Positions 33,364 through 42,238 of a stretch of DNA of 64,000 nt are shown here, one piece after another (position 1 is the first letter of the stretch; each line of letters starts with the position of its first letter). Origin of the DNA: Clostridiales bacterium CCNA10 (GTDB lineage: Bacteria; Bacillota; Clostridia; Oscillospirales; Oscillospiraceae); contig AP018533.1 of assembly GCA_003573975.1 (NCBI GenBank), positions 3,100,319-3,164,318 of the forward strand, given 5' to 3'. Position numbers and translations under genes: made by a program. The notes below the pieces were generated by a model. That model saw nothing but the letters and a program-made list of their open reading frames with translations. It had not been told where the DNA came from and ran no database searches.

Positions 33364-33675
33364 TCACTCTGACAGTTTTCCAAGACACCCGCTGAGCAGA
33401 AGTCCTTCAAGATTTTTAGGTGAATTGATTCTTCCTACGGGAGGAGGATTGTCACCGAGTTTCAACTCGGTGACAATTCCACTCTTGAAATGAAGAAATA
33501 CACGATATCCATTATCCAGCAACCATGTAGATAAAAACACCGACTGATCCGTGTGGATGTTCTCTACATGAAATCGAATTGCCCGCTGCGTCTGGTAATA
33601 GCCGATGAAGAACTGATGTCCTTTCGGCAGGTTACGAGGCATGGTCCAATAGTCTTCGTACCAGTGATACTCCAT
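33364..33675 (-). CDS. Hypothetical protein, 103 aa
   Basis: A 103-residue protein starting MEYHWYEDYWTMPRNLPKGH, with a GGAGGG ribosome site. It looks like a single alpha/beta domain; no family is recognised. It is 2 bp after the preceding gene's stop, consistent with one operon. Confidence 0.5.
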   Translation of the reverse strand: MEYHWYEDYWTMPRNLPKGHQFFIGYYQTQRAIRFHVENIHTDQSVFLSTWLLDNGYRVFLHFKSGIVTELKLGDNPPPVGRINSPKNLEGLLLSGCLGKLSE

Positions 33676-33677
33676 AA

Positions 33678-34631
33678 TCAGCCCTCCGTTTCAGCGCAGA
33701 CATTGTGGATCAGCTCACTCATGCAGTCGAAAAACCGCTGGGAGCACTGGGCACCCTTAGCTCTCATGTACCGCAGGTGCTCACACTTCCCATTTTCGAT
33801 CGTGACGCTGGTCAGCTTCTCATTGATCCATCCCTGTGTGCGGAGAGGGACATTGACTCCATATTTCCGCATCAGGTAGTTGACAATAGAAAAAGCGTTG
33901 CAGCGGTACCGACTGCGATAGAACTTCACCGTCTGGTTTTGCAGGACACCACCATCTTTGATGGTTCGGATCGCTTCTTGAACGGCCTGCTCGGACAGTC
34001 GATTCTGCTCTTCACAGAATGCTCTCTCTTCGGCTTCGGCCTTAGCTCTCCGCTCCTTCGCCACTTCGTCTTCCTTCTTTCGATACACAGCTGACAGTGC
34101 AACGCACTTATCAAGCTCACCGAGGATCAGGGCACCGACATAATCCGGGAAACTTTCGCCTCCGTTTTCTTTGGATGCTCCAAAACACGCAACATTGTTG
34201 TCAAACAGTTGCTTGATATAGGATGCTTGGCAAGCTGGGTCGCTGCCCAGGAGCATGATTCTCTCCCGCTCACGCCGGACAGCTTCCAAGACAGCATCAT
34301 CGCCAGACTTGCGGAGATTATCGAAATAATCATTGCGGGCATCCTTGTTACCATACAACTCTGCGACAGCTGCAGGGTATCCGGCGTGGTCAATCAGATA
34401 GAAATCCGTGATTCGCAGAGGAACCAGATAGTCCCGGATCTCCGCATAAAGGAGATAGTTATCATTCTCTGCGCGGGGATACTGGATGTCCGGCTTCCCG
34501 TCGCTTCTCCATAGCCGATAGGAAACCGTGCCATCGGAGATTTCTCGTTCGAAAACAGCTCTCATTTTCTTACCATCTCGGTTAAAATTGCCATCATAAA
34601 ACAGCGGTTTCATCAATCGCGCATTGCTCAC
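33678..34631 (-). CDS. Hypothetical protein with coiled-coil, about 317 aa
   Basis: The GTG at 34631 is favoured because GGAGG lies 7 bp upstream, although an ATG at 34649 overlapping the previous stop is in frame. A charged coiled coil (KEDEVAKERRAKAEAEERAF) spans about residues 190-230, followed by a basic C-terminal segment (KFYRSRYRCNAFSIVNYLMR). No family is recognised. Confidence 0.55.
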   Translation of the reverse strand: MSNARLMKPLFYDGNFNRDGKKMRAVFEREISDGTVSYRLWRSDGKPDIQYPRAENDNYLLYAEIRDYLVPLRITDFYLIDHAGYPAAVAELYGNKDARNDYFDNLRKSGDDAVLEAVRRERERIMLLGSDPACQASYIKQLFDNNVACFGASKENGGESFPDYVGALILGELDKCVALSAVYRKKEDEVAKERRAKAEAEERAFCEEQNRLSEQAVQEAIRTIKDGGVLQNQTVKFYRSRYRCNAFSIVNYLMRKYGVNVPLRTQGWINEKLTSVTIENGKCEHLRYMRAKGAQCSQRFFDCMSELIHNVCAETEG

Positions 34632-34645
34632 AATCGTTCCTCCAA

Positions 34646-34906
34646 TCATTCAAAAGTCTTCAGGATGTGTTCGTGTTCAATAAGATGCGTGAAATCATCT
34701 GCATTGCCATCGCCATAGACAATGGTCTGCAGGCACTGCTTGTCCGAAGAATACTCCACCCAAGCAAGGCGGACAGTGCCCTCTTTGAAGCGGTCATTGA
34801 GATGTTCTCCACGCAGCTCTACAAAGATGCCGGGATAGTCGTGGTCAGACTTGATCCCGACCACGATCTCGCCAATTGGTGTCTTGGCAATCAGTTCATC
34901 ATTCAT
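34646..34906 (-). CDS. Hypothetical protein, 86 aa
   Basis: ATG 34906 is placed 9 bp after GGAGG; its first codons overlap the end of the DUF2786 gene. The sequence (TPIGEIVVGIKSDHDYPGIF ... WVEYSSDKQCLQ) predicts a small beta-sheet domain. No family is recognised. Confidence 0.5.
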   Translation of the reverse strand: MNDELIAKTPIGEIVVGIKSDHDYPGIFVELRGEHLNDRFKEGTVRLAWVEYSSDKQCLQTIVYGDGNADDFTHLIEHEHILKTFE

Positions 34907-35456
34907 CGTCATCATCCTCCATAGAACCAGGCAGTGCCTTACTCCGTGTGCGCCGGTCAATACCGCTCATCATCGCTCTCACTTTCTCAAGCCGAACCAG
35001 ATCGATTTCATCGTCATCGCTGGGCGAGGCCAGTTCCGGTGGTGGGAAAATGTCATTCTTCGAAATAAATGCAGAATAGAAGATGGCAAGTTCTTCCTCC
35101 CAAGCGGCCTTGTAAAACTCAAAGTCGGCCTCAATCTCAATGTACTGGGCCGGCGTACAAGTCACACAGATCTTCTTGTGCGGCCGTCCCGATTGGGTGC
35201 CGACCGTACCGCAGCAGTGACCGCTGCCAAGATGCTTGTAGGCAATCTGTACGATGAGCTTTCTCTCCCAAAAATTGTGATACCGGATGAAGTAGTCTCG
35301 CTCTGCGGTGTCTTCAATGTCCTCTTCTGAAATGCTATACTTGGCCATCAGGCGGTTGAGAAGTGCTTCGGCATTCTCTTTTTCGCCGCCAACGCCACGC
35401 TCGGCCAGGGCCTTCACGCGTTCCAGGCGCCGCAACAATTCCTCTCGCTCAGTCAT
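34899..35456 (-). CDS. DUF2786 family protein
   Basis: A 185-residue protein with the N-terminal DUF2786 motif: LLRRLERVKALAERGVGGEK then ENAEALLNRLMAKYSISEED. DUF2786 is common on plasmids and phages, with no known function. The tail ends in an acidic stretch (SMEDDDDE). It overlaps both neighbours by a few bases. Confidence 0.75.
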   Translation of the reverse strand: MTEREELLRRLERVKALAERGVGGEKENAEALLNRLMAKYSISEEDIEDTAERDYFIRYHNFWERKLIVQIAYKHLGSGHCCGTVGTQSGRPHKKICVTCTPAQYIEIEADFEFYKAAWEEELAIFYSAFISKNDIFPPPELASPSDDDEIDLVRLEKVRAMMSGIDRRTRSKALPGSMEDDDDE

Positions 35457-35653
35457 ACCGCTTCCACCCCCTCTGCAGGAACGAAGTTCGCAAACTCGGT
35501 TTCGGCGTTAGGCCGGTGGAGGCACAGGTCAACGATGTCAATGCAGTTATAACAAGGCGACTGGTATGTCGCCTTGTTCTTATGCAGGCAGAGTCCGCAA
35601 GGCGGTATATCTGCCATCTGACCGTCAGATCGTCTTTGGTAGAAACCTTTCAT
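35453..35653 (-). CDS. Small Cys-rich protein, 66 aa
   Basis: A 66-residue protein with CGLCLHKNKATYQSPCYNCI: two CxxC-type pairs that could hold a zinc ion. GGAGG precedes the ATG by 6 bp. It overlaps the DUF2786 gene by 4 bp. Function unknown; possibly a zinc-ribbon adaptor. Confidence 0.6.
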   Translation of the reverse strand: MKGFYQRRSDGQMADIPPCGLCLHKNKATYQSPCYNCIDIVDLCLHRPNAETEFANFVPAEGVEAV

Positions 35654-35665
35654 TTCACACCTCCA

Positions 35666-36157
35666 TCAGCGCTGTTTCTGACCAAGCAGGCCAGAGCAGA
35701 TACTGCCGCTGATTTCCACGCCGCACCGCTTCTGCAAAAAGCCCTCCAGAAAGCGGAGCGCAATCATGGCCAAGGCTGCATCGTCCACGCTGGGGCCCAC
35801 AGGCTCAACTTTAGCCTGCTGCGTAAGAGGATGGATACCGAGAGATTTCATAAGTGCCATATCTACCTGCTCCATTTCCCCGTCCGTCAAATGGCCTTTA
35901 TAGTCACCGAGCCGGCTGACATCCACAGAGGTGATCTGCTCACAGAGGGCCGTAGAGCGCCGACCAATGCTTTCGATCCGCACATGAGTGGGCATGGGCT
36001 TTTTGTACTGGCAGGTCAGGTACACGACCTCGACCACAGGACTGTGCTCATTGCACTCTGGATTGGATACGATAATGGCGGGCCTGCCGGACCGCTGCTC
36101 GGAGCCTATGGTCTCACTGCGATTCACATAGAATACATCGCCACGGTTGATTCCCAT
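35666..36157 (-). CDS. MazF/PemK-like endoribonuclease toxin with C-terminal extension
   Basis: A 163-residue protein. Residues 1-110 match the MazF/PemK fold: RGDVFYVNRSETIGSEQRSG, RPAIIVSNPECNEHS, VVYLTCQYKKPMPTHVRI, and ALCEQITSVDVSRLG. MazF toxins cut mRNA at short sequences. About 50 extra C-terminal residues are unusual. No typical antitoxin gene is adjacent, so it may be orphan or controlled differently. ATG 36157 follows AAAGGAAG; the longer frame is rejected. Confidence 0.85.
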   Translation of the reverse strand: MGINRGDVFYVNRSETIGSEQRSGRPAIIVSNPECNEHSPVVEVVYLTCQYKKPMPTHVRIESIGRRSTALCEQITSVDVSRLGDYKGHLTDGEMEQVDMALMKSLGIHPLTQQAKVEPVGPSVDDAALAMIALRFLEGFLQKRCGVEISGSICSGLLGQKQR

Positions 36158-36179
36158 AAACAAATCTTCCTTTCTATCA

Positions 36180-36812
36180 TCACGAATTTCTGCCTTGCTC
36201 AAAGGCATAGAAGTCTTCATCGCATTTGAAGCACTGGTAAGCATACCCGGAGATGTCACTCGGAAACAGTGGATCTCCGCAGCGAAAGCAGGTACCGACA
36301 CTCTTTCGGAAGACCATATCTTCCATCTCGTCTTCGGTTACACCATGCTCACGCAGGTACACCTTTGCCGCTTCAACACCTGCAAAGTAGATCACTTCAT
36401 CTGCGTCGTTCTTCAGGTATTCAAGCCCATTCAGGGATATCCCGTTGATGTACCGGCCAACAATGACAGGATCGGATGAACCATCTGACAACTGCGTTTG
36501 CCGATTGAGAATGGGTATCCCCAATTCCCGCGCTCTTCGGATTTCCTCCTTCATGCCACTACTGATGCGGTCGCCATAGATGACCAAGCGATCACACAGG
36601 GCAAGCAGGCTTGCGTCAAAAGATAGGGCAAGTGCTCGTTCTTCCGGATTGGAATCGTCAAGCAGATAGGGTAAATAAGCGTGCGGGGCAACTGCGCGGC
36701 AGCCGAACTCCCGCTCACACATTGTCATATACGTGCGTGCTCTTTGGGCATTCACCATGATCTCAGCCCGTGTAGGGGCAGAGAGGGGCGAGCACACATA
36801 GGTAAGAGCCAT
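36180..36812 (-). CDS. DUF4406-like (nucleoside deoxyribosyltransferase fold) protein with zinc ribbon
   Basis: A 210-residue protein. The first 120 residues (YVCSPLSAPTRAEIMVNAQR ... LALCDRLVIYGDRISSGMKE) resemble DUF4406/DUF7768-type proteins distantly related to nucleoside 2-deoxyribosyltransferases. The C-terminus has two CxxC pairs (CFRCGDP, CFKCDED), a zinc ribbon. ATG 36812 follows GGAGG by 9 bp. Possibly nucleotide sensing or modification; not shown. Confidence 0.65.
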   Translation of the reverse strand: MALTYVCSPLSAPTRAEIMVNAQRARTYMTMCEREFGCRAVAPHAYLPYLLDDSNPEERALALSFDASLLALCDRLVIYGDRISSGMKEEIRRARELGIPILNRQTQLSDGSSDPVIVGRYINGISLNGLEYLKNDADEVIYFAGVEAAKVYLREHGVTEDEMEDMVFRKSVGTCFRCGDPLFPSDISGYAYQCFKCDEDFYAFEQGRNS

Positions 36813-36843
36813 TCTAAACAACCTCCTTCATACATAATGCGAA

Positions 36844-36888
36844 GGCCCGAAGACGAGGTGCTATTGCAACTCTCGTCTCCGGGTCTTC
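36844..36888. other. Intergenic hairpin
   Basis: GCCCGAAGACGAG pairs with CTCGTCTCCGGGT over a 14-base loop, with one mismatch, but no T run follows on the minus strand. It lies between two minus-strand genes and may be a processing or weak termination site. Confidence 0.4.
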
Positions 36889-36896
36889 TTCAAAAA

Positions 36897-37913
36897 TCAG
36901 ATATGGCAATCGACGATGGCAAGGAAGTCATCATCTTTCGCCTCATTCATGAGCTTCTGGATCTCATCGTTCCAAGCTCGCTCGTCCTTATCGTTGCTGG
37001 AGATCCCGAACCAGCCCATGTCACCGGAACCGGTCCAATCTCCATTGCGATCAATGAATGCGTAAGTGTGGCACATGTATCGATCCAAATCGGTAGCGCC
37101 TTTCCGAGCCTTATACTCATCAAGAGTTTCACCTTTCAGATACAGCATTTCGCCCCAGGCTGAAATGCCCTCATCAAGGATCCTGCACAGAGGGCCGAAA
37201 TCGGTAATGTCTTTGGTCTCAAATGCTCTTACACACTTCTGATACCGTTTCTCGACCGTATCGACAGCGATCTTACGCATGACATCCCAACAGATATCCT
37301 TCTTGCGCGCGGCATCGGCATACTGATACCCCTCAGGAGGGATAGCGGATTCGCCATCATCGTCTTTCGCAGAAGGAATGCAGTCCTGCAGCCCTGCCGA
37401 AACTAAGAACCGATTCGGGAATCTACCGCCGATCTGCCACCAGTCCCATTTTGCGTTGGGGTTGCAAGTGTAGCCCCATCGTCCATCTGAAGCCTTCACA
37501 AAGCCGCGATGTTCATCGCAGTAAGCCTCGAATGAGGGATACCACGATTTGACGGGGTAATCTGTCACCAACTCCAGCGCTTTGGACTCCTCCGTCTGGA
37601 GTTTGCTCTTTCGGTCCCGGTTTGGGCCGAACGCATAGATCTTGTCTTCCTCAACGAAGAAGAACTTGTTGAAGGCATCATCGTAAATGGAGTGGATGCT
37701 GCCATCCGGGAACCGGACGACACGCATGGTGTCATTCTCAAAGTCGGCTTTTGCCTCTTCCGTGCGATCTTCGAATTCGCGGTACTTCTCTTCCTCTGTC
37801 TGTTCATCGAAGGGTGCCAGAACAGGAATCAGGTGGTCTTCCAGATTATTGGCATGGATGTTGTTGACAACGCCATCGTCAGGAACAATAACACAAACAG
37901 AAAAGTGACTCAT
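36897..37913 (-). CDS. Conserved phage/plasmid-type hypothetical protein, 338 aa
   Basis: The start MSHFSVCVIVPDDG, the segment IPVLAPFDEQTEEEKYREFE and NPNAKWDWWQIGGRFPNRF (near residue 155) define a family I recognise from phages and plasmids, with no assigned function. It is acidic and Asp-rich at the end (KDDDFLAIVDCHI). It starts 4 bp after the sigma-like gene ends. Confidence 0.7.
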   Translation of the reverse strand: MSHFSVCVIVPDDGVVNNIHANNLEDHLIPVLAPFDEQTEEEKYREFEDRTEEAKADFENDTMRVVRFPDGSIHSIYDDAFNKFFFVEEDKIYAFGPNRDRKSKLQTEESKALELVTDYPVKSWYPSFEAYCDEHRGFVKASDGRWGYTCNPNAKWDWWQIGGRFPNRFLVSAGLQDCIPSAKDDDGESAIPPEGYQYADAARKKDICWDVMRKIAVDTVEKRYQKCVRAFETKDITDFGPLCRILDEGISAWGEMLYLKGETLDEYKARKGATDLDRYMCHTYAFIDRNGDWTGSGDMGWFGISSNDKDERAWNDEIQKLMNEAKDDDFLAIVDCHI

Positions 37914-37916
37914 AAT

Positions 37917-38399
37917 TCAATTCTCCTTATAATCAGATAGTATTTTGCGGATCCGGGCAAAGCGCTTTTCAATCGCTTTGCGACCGACTCCGCATAGTTC
38001 AGCAATTTCACGATTGGTGTAGCCTTGGTTGCGGAACTGGATCGCCTCAAACTGCTTATAGGTGAGGTTATCTTCGATCACGCGCCAGAGGCCATCATCA
38101 ATCGGAACAATTTCAGGTGCAGGGATCTCACAATAGAACTCGATTGGGATCTCCTGCAGTTTTCCGACTTGATCTCGTGCATAGTTCGATAGCTCTGAAC
38201 GCAGATGGTACCAAACCACCGTGGAGAAGCTGTACTTACGCAGCGCTTCCTCCGACAGGTATCGTACCACCACTTTCAGGTACCGATTAGCCAAGAGGTC
38301 GTAGTAGTCATCCCCAAGGCTGTGCTTTGCCATGAAGTCAAGAAGGAGACCATGATGCTCCTCTGCAAAAGCCTGCTGCTCGGGGGTGAGTGGCTTCAT
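37917..38399 (-). CDS. Sigma-70-like factor or HTH regulator
   Basis: A 160-residue protein with a helical N-terminal region (YYDLLANRYLKVVVRYLSEE ... SFSTVVWYHLRSELSNYARD) comparable to sigma region 2, and a region-4-type HTH near the C-terminus (LTYKQFEAIQFRNQGYTNRE, then LCGVGRKAIEKRFARIRK). It may direct RNA polymerase to element promoters. It is one of two such factors in this gene run. Confidence 0.75.
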   Translation of the reverse strand: MKPLTPEQQAFAEEHHGLLLDFMAKHSLGDDYYDLLANRYLKVVVRYLSEEALRKYSFSTVVWYHLRSELSNYARDQVGKLQEIPIEFYCEIPAPEIVPIDDGLWRVIEDNLTYKQFEAIQFRNQGYTNREIAELCGVGRKAIEKRFARIRKILSDYKEN

Positions 38400-38412
38400 G
38401 TCCTTTCACCAC

Positions 38413-38643
38413 CTAACCTCTTATCTTCGCAAGCCCTTCTGCGCACTTGTAGTATTCAAGTGCAGTCAGGATCACCTGTCTCGTTTCCTCCGACCAACCT
38501 CGGATTCGGAATTGTTTACGGACCTCATCCTTATCAACCCGCATATCGCTCATGTGCTCAATGCTGCTTTCAAAAAGCTCTACGAACTCCTCAGCTCTAT
38601 TGATTTGCGGGAGAAAAACATAATTATACTCTTGGGCCGTCAT
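38413..38643 (-). CDS. Hypothetical protein, 76 aa
   Basis: A 76-residue helical protein with GGAGG before its ATG. It starts 13 bp upstream of the sigma-like gene and is likely cotranscribed with it. No family is recognised. Confidence 0.5.
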   Translation of the reverse strand: MTAQEYNYVFLPQINRAEEFVELFESSIEHMSDMRVDKDEVRKQFRIRGWSEETRQVILTALEYYKCAEGLAKIRG

Positions 38644-38657
38644 GTTCCATTTGCCTC

Positions 38658-38834
38658 CTATTCATCCGTGTCATCTTCTTCGTCATCGGAGAAACGGTTG
38701 AAGATTTCATCATATGCACTATTAACAGAGCAAAATTCGCAGCCATCAGATTCACAGTGCCCTTTGTTGATTTCTTGTCTACAGTACTTACTGAAGAGTT
38801 CGCGAAACGCTTGCATTTCTTGTTTATTCATCAT
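38658..38834 (-). CDS. Small acidic Cys-containing protein, 58 aa
   Basis: A short frame starting ATGATGAATAAA (38834 or 38831) behind AAAGGAG. It encodes a helical start (NKQEMQAFRELFSKYCRQEI), a Cys cluster CESDGCEFC, and an acidic end. It fills the space between two genes with typical 15-18 bp spacing, so it is probably real. Confidence 0.5.
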   Translation of the reverse strand: MMNKQEMQAFRELFSKYCRQEINKGHCESDGCEFCSVNSAYDEIFNRFSDDEEDDTDE

Positions 38835-38851
38835 CAGATACTCCTTTTCTT

Positions 38852-39385
38852 TCAGGCTGGCTTCTGCAGAACAGCTTGGATCCCGACCAACTCGTCATAC
38901 TTGCCACGGTCGATTGGTCGGAACTGCTGCTCGCGAATGAAGCAGTACAGGCGTACCGCCATCACGAGATACTCCACGAGATCGACATAGAATGCCATCA
39001 AATTCGTGTAGTCGTAATCCGGAGTAAAGCGATCCATAGCAAGCTGATAATCGACCCAGTAGGGATTACTCTCCTGGTAATAGGAGCAGTGGCCCGCAGC
39101 GTCCTTCGGCTGATCACCAAGCACATCATCCGAAAACCAAGCGGATGTGGAATTGACAACCATCGCAAATACCTGCTCCTCTGTCTGCCGGCACATGAAG
39201 CCCGGCAAAGCGGATATCATGACCAGAAGCTTTCGGAGCATTGTTACGCGGCACTCGAGCTCTTTGAAGAGCCAATAGTAGCGGGAATCCGTCTGATTGA
39301 AAGACTTGGAAAGAGCAAGGGACAAGCGCTGCTCATAGTGTCTTTGAAGGTGATGGAGAAGATCGACTCCGAAGTAGAAATCCAT
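38852..39385 (-). CDS. Hypothetical protein, 177 aa
   Basis: A mostly helical protein starting MDFYFGVDLLHHLQRHYEQR with a GGAGG ribosome site. Aromatic-rich C-terminal part (YTNLMAFYVDLVEYLVMAVR). It starts 1 bp after the next gene's stop. No family is recognised. Confidence 0.5.
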   Translation of the reverse strand: MDFYFGVDLLHHLQRHYEQRLSLALSKSFNQTDSRYYWLFKELECRVTMLRKLLVMISALPGFMCRQTEEQVFAMVVNSTSAWFSDDVLGDQPKDAAGHCSYYQESNPYWVDYQLAMDRFTPDYDYTNLMAFYVDLVEYLVMAVRLYCFIREQQFRPIDRGKYDELVGIQAVLQKPA

Positions 39386-39386
39386 C

Positions 39387-39839
39387 CTATTGCACCTCCA
39401 GCTTCACGTCTGGGAGCGGGCCGTTTGTAAGCTGCTCCCTCGTGATTCCGAACACGCGAGTAAAGAGATCCATGTACCGCTCTTGAGCCGGTTGGCTTAG
39501 CATGTTGTTGGGCGAAATGATCGCCCACATCGCAAGCTCCTCCTCCGGAACGGAGAATGGATCTTCCCGCCAGGTACCATAGTTGTACACTGGCTTTGGC
39601 GGTTCGGATGCGCGCTTTACTTCATTCGCGGTCTCTGCTTTCAAGATCAGCTTGAGCTTCTTATCCAAAATGACGTCGAGAAGATCTCGGCGGATGCCGC
39701 GCTTTTCATACTGAAGCATCAGATCTTTGGCCTTCTGAAAAGCATGCAGTTTGATATCCAGCAGACTGCTTGGCTGCTGTGGATCAACAAGCAGTTCACT
39801 GATGGCTAAAACAAGTGAAAAATCCCAATTTGAGATCAT
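39387..39839 (-). CDS. Hypothetical protein, 150 aa
   Basis: A soluble helical protein starting MISNWDFSLVLAISELLVDP. A segment YNYGTWREDPFSVPEEE lies near residue 90. GGAGG precedes the ATG by 10 bp. It is cotranscribed with the 177-aa gene by spacing. No family is recognised. Confidence 0.5.
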   Translation of the reverse strand: MISNWDFSLVLAISELLVDPQQPSSLLDIKLHAFQKAKDLMLQYEKRGIRRDLLDVILDKKLKLILKAETANEVKRASEPPKPVYNYGTWREDPFSVPEEELAMWAIISPNNMLSQPAQERYMDLFTRVFGITREQLTNGPLPDVKLEVQ

Positions 39840-39907
39840 GGCTTATGCACCTCCTCTACGGGGCAGGGGAGTGCCGAAGCACTCCCCTGCAAAAAACGGT
39901 TATTTCC

Positions 39908-40462
39908 TCAAATAAACACAATGAATGCAAAGTCAATTACCCCATTCTCATCAGCGTGTGTATAGCAGGTATAGCCGCCATCGCCGAAACCGGACGATGA
40001 GACCGCACCATAAGGCAACACGCCGGCTGACATCTTGCTGAGTGTGATGTCGCACACATGGCGATACCAGAGATCACCAATAGCGAAACCCGGTGCAGGC
40101 AGTTCCTCAAAAACCGTATCGTTCTGATAGAACGCATCATCAAAGAACCCTGCCTGTCCGGAATCAACGCCGACCTCAAATGACTGCTCGACACATTTGC
40201 ACGCCACTTTGCGCACTTTGCCTAAGCGGATCACATTGAAATCTGGACCAGTATCCTTATGACGGACGGCAAGGACGGCACAGCGTGTGCCCCATTCGCC
40301 TTCATCCGTCTTCAGGACGCCTGCCTCCCAAGTCCCGAGTTTGCAATGGTCAACGGTGCCACAGCACCAGACATCACGCTCGTAACAGGGGTCGCTGACA
40401 CGCATGACCGGAGAAGTCATCTCAAATTCACCGAGGTTGATAAACTCGCGATTTTTCTTCAT
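39908..40462 (-). CDS. DUF4241-like protein
   Basis: A 184-residue protein with DUF4241-type features: GEFEMTSPVMRVSDPCYERD near the start, SGQAGFFDDAFYQND in the middle, and FGDGGYTCYTHADENG near the end. DUF4241 proteins are found in phages and mobile elements; function unknown. GAGGAGG lies before the ATG. Confidence 0.7.
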   Translation of the reverse strand: MKKNREFINLGEFEMTSPVMRVSDPCYERDVWCCGTVDHCKLGTWEAGVLKTDEGEWGTRCAVLAVRHKDTGPDFNVIRLGKVRKVACKCVEQSFEVGVDSGQAGFFDDAFYQNDTVFEELPAPGFAIGDLWYRHVCDITLSKMSAGVLPYGAVSSSGFGDGGYTCYTHADENGVIDFAFIVFI

Positions 40463-40477
40463 ACTGACTGCACCTCC

Positions 40478-41125
40478 TCACTGCTGCGCCGCCGCGCGCT
40501 GCTCACTCAGCAGCTTTCTGGCGTCGCGAATCAGCTTCGGGCCGTAAGTCAACTCCCACGACTCAATGAATCGTGTCGTGCGGTAGACAAGATTGAAGAA
40601 GTCCAGATCGCTGATGTTGACATACACAGAACGCTGCTTTTTGTAGGTGCCCGACTTGATATGGGTGCCTCCCGTCGCAGTTTTCTCTTTGACAGCGCGG
40701 CCATTTTCCACGATGACGCACCAAGGATAATTCCTGGGCTTTCCATCGGTTCCAACCGACGCGCGCTTGACCGAGAGCTTTGTCACCGTACTCAGCCCAT
40801 GCTCGTCCGGCTCACCGAAGATCTTATCCTCTGTGAAATCGAAGCGATCCAGATCGTTCTGCATTCTGCTGAGAACGAAGGGGAAAAATCCAGGGGAGAG
40901 ATTCGCTGTGACACGAACGGTCTTGTCGCCAGTACCGTTGGAGTAATCCTGCAGCACAACACCAATGCAAGAGTAGGCACGGATACCATCCGCCTGCTCC
41001 TCGCCCTGGGCATGCATATGAGCATAGTACTCGATCGGTGCAGGTTTGAGTTTGTCCGTAAACTCGCAGAGTTTCTTGTTGGTCATGTAGATCGCGATCT
41101 GGTTTTGAATGCGATTATCTTCCAT
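40478..41125 (-). CDS. Hypothetical protein, 215 aa
   Basis: A 215-residue alpha/beta protein starting MEDNRIQNQIAIYMTNKKLC. A central beta-rich region (SCIGVVLQDYSNGTGDKTVR) and a C-terminal helical end (LLSEQRAAAQQ) are visible. It starts 2 bp after the following gene. No family is recognised. Confidence 0.5.
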   Translation of the reverse strand: MEDNRIQNQIAIYMTNKKLCEFTDKLKPAPIEYYAHMHAQGEEQADGIRAYSCIGVVLQDYSNGTGDKTVRVTANLSPGFFPFVLSRMQNDLDRFDFTEDKIFGEPDEHGLSTVTKLSVKRASVGTDGKPRNYPWCVIVENGRAVKEKTATGGTHIKSGTYKKQRSVYVNISDLDFFNLVYRTTRFIESWELTYGPKLIRDARKLLSEQRAAAQQ

Positions 41126-41127
41126 TT

Positions 41128-41733
41128 TCAGGTATCCTCACTTTCTTCACATGCGTAGAATTCATCCACATAGGTTGCGTCCGGAATGAATTCCTCAGAA
41201 GTCACTTTGTCGCCATCCACCGTGATCGTGTAGTAGGACATGCCGCCCTCGACCACAGCGAACATCTTGCCATCGAGGTGATAGCCAAGCTTCGAGAGCC
41301 ACTCGGCAATGTATCCGATCCAATCCGTGATGTAGTAGGCTTTTTCAGCCTCATTCCACCCAAGATAGGAGTGTCCGTTGTCAGGATCGTTCCGAAGCTC
41401 CAGATCACAATAAAGGCTCGGGCAGGGGCCGGGCGTCATATTCATGTCACGCTCATCTGTGAGCCCTTCCGCATAGCATTCGTGCAAACAGATGCGGCGC
41501 GTGAGATCCCTCGTATGGATGGGCAGGAAGAATGCACCATCCTCTCCAAAATCTCCATCGCCAAACAGCGTGACAGCTTTGCGCTCTTCCAATGTTGGGA
41601 AAAGGGCTTCCAGTATTTTGACATCCCGCTTCATATGCCGGATGCCGAGAAACTGACGAAATCTTCCCGCCAACGGTTCTTTCAGACAAGGGGTAATGCG
41701 GATGGCACCTGTAAAATCGGTATAGGTTCCCAT
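41128..41733 (-). CDS. Hypothetical protein, 201 aa
   Basis: A 201-residue protein with GPCPSLYCDLELRNDPDNGH and YLGWNEAEKAYYITDWIGYI, typical of small phage-related proteins that predict viral surface or anti-host roles only loosely. An acidic end (YACEESEDT). The ribosome site GGAG precedes ATG 41733. No secure family. Confidence 0.5.
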   Translation of the reverse strand: MGTYTDFTGAIRITPCLKEPLAGRFRQFLGIRHMKRDVKILEALFPTLEERKAVTLFGDGDFGEDGAFFLPIHTRDLTRRICLHECYAEGLTDERDMNMTPGPCPSLYCDLELRNDPDNGHSYLGWNEAEKAYYITDWIGYIAEWLSKLGYHLDGKMFAVVEGGMSYYTITVDGDKVTSEEFIPDATYVDEFYACEESEDT

Positions 41734-41751
41734 AATGCGCTGCTCCTCTTC

Positions 41752-42228
41752 TCAAAAGTGATAGTCGAGTGTCCCACCAAAATAAAAAGACTCGCTGAGA
41801 TCAGTCTCGCGAATCCATTCATCCAGTGTTTTCAATTCATCTTGGTAGTAGATGTAGAAACTGAACTTATCCTGGTAGGCTTCATTCAGCTTATACATGG
41901 CCATGCCAATGTCGTAAGGGGTCTCAGCACAGAAGGCTTCGATTGAGATGTCTGTCAGCTCTCTCGCTTTATCCAGGAAGGCGTAGTACTGTCTGTGGAA
42001 GTACTTCTTCTTGGCATTCGGCTTGAACGTAAAGCTCTCTCCATCCTCAGCGACATCCACGATGTGGGCAACGATTTCCAGGAACCATTTCAGGTCTTCA
42101 TCCCGGTCCGTTTCCGCATCCGTGTAGTCCGCAATCGAGTGGTAGAACCATTCCGGCACACTGCACTCTCCCATACGCTCATCAGGTAAAATGGGCGCAT
42201 TGCCCAGTTCAATAATTCTGCTATGCAT
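41752..42228 (-). CDS. Conserved hypothetical protein, 158 aa
   Basis: ATG 42228 follows GAGGAGG. The segment AMYKLNEAYQDKFSFYIYYQDELKTLDEW is a conserved pattern I associate with a clostridial mobile-element family of unknown function. The N-terminal half is acidic and aromatic. The longer frame to 42246 lacks a ribosome site. Confidence 0.55.
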   Translation of the reverse strand: MHSRIIELGNAPILPDERMGECSVPEWFYHSIADYTDAETDRDEDLKWFLEIVAHIVDVAEDGESFTFKPNAKKKYFHRQYYAFLDKARELTDISIEAFCAETPYDIGMAMYKLNEAYQDKFSFYIYYQDELKTLDEWIRETDLSESFYFGGTLDYHF

Positions 42229-42238
42229 TTGTTCCTCC

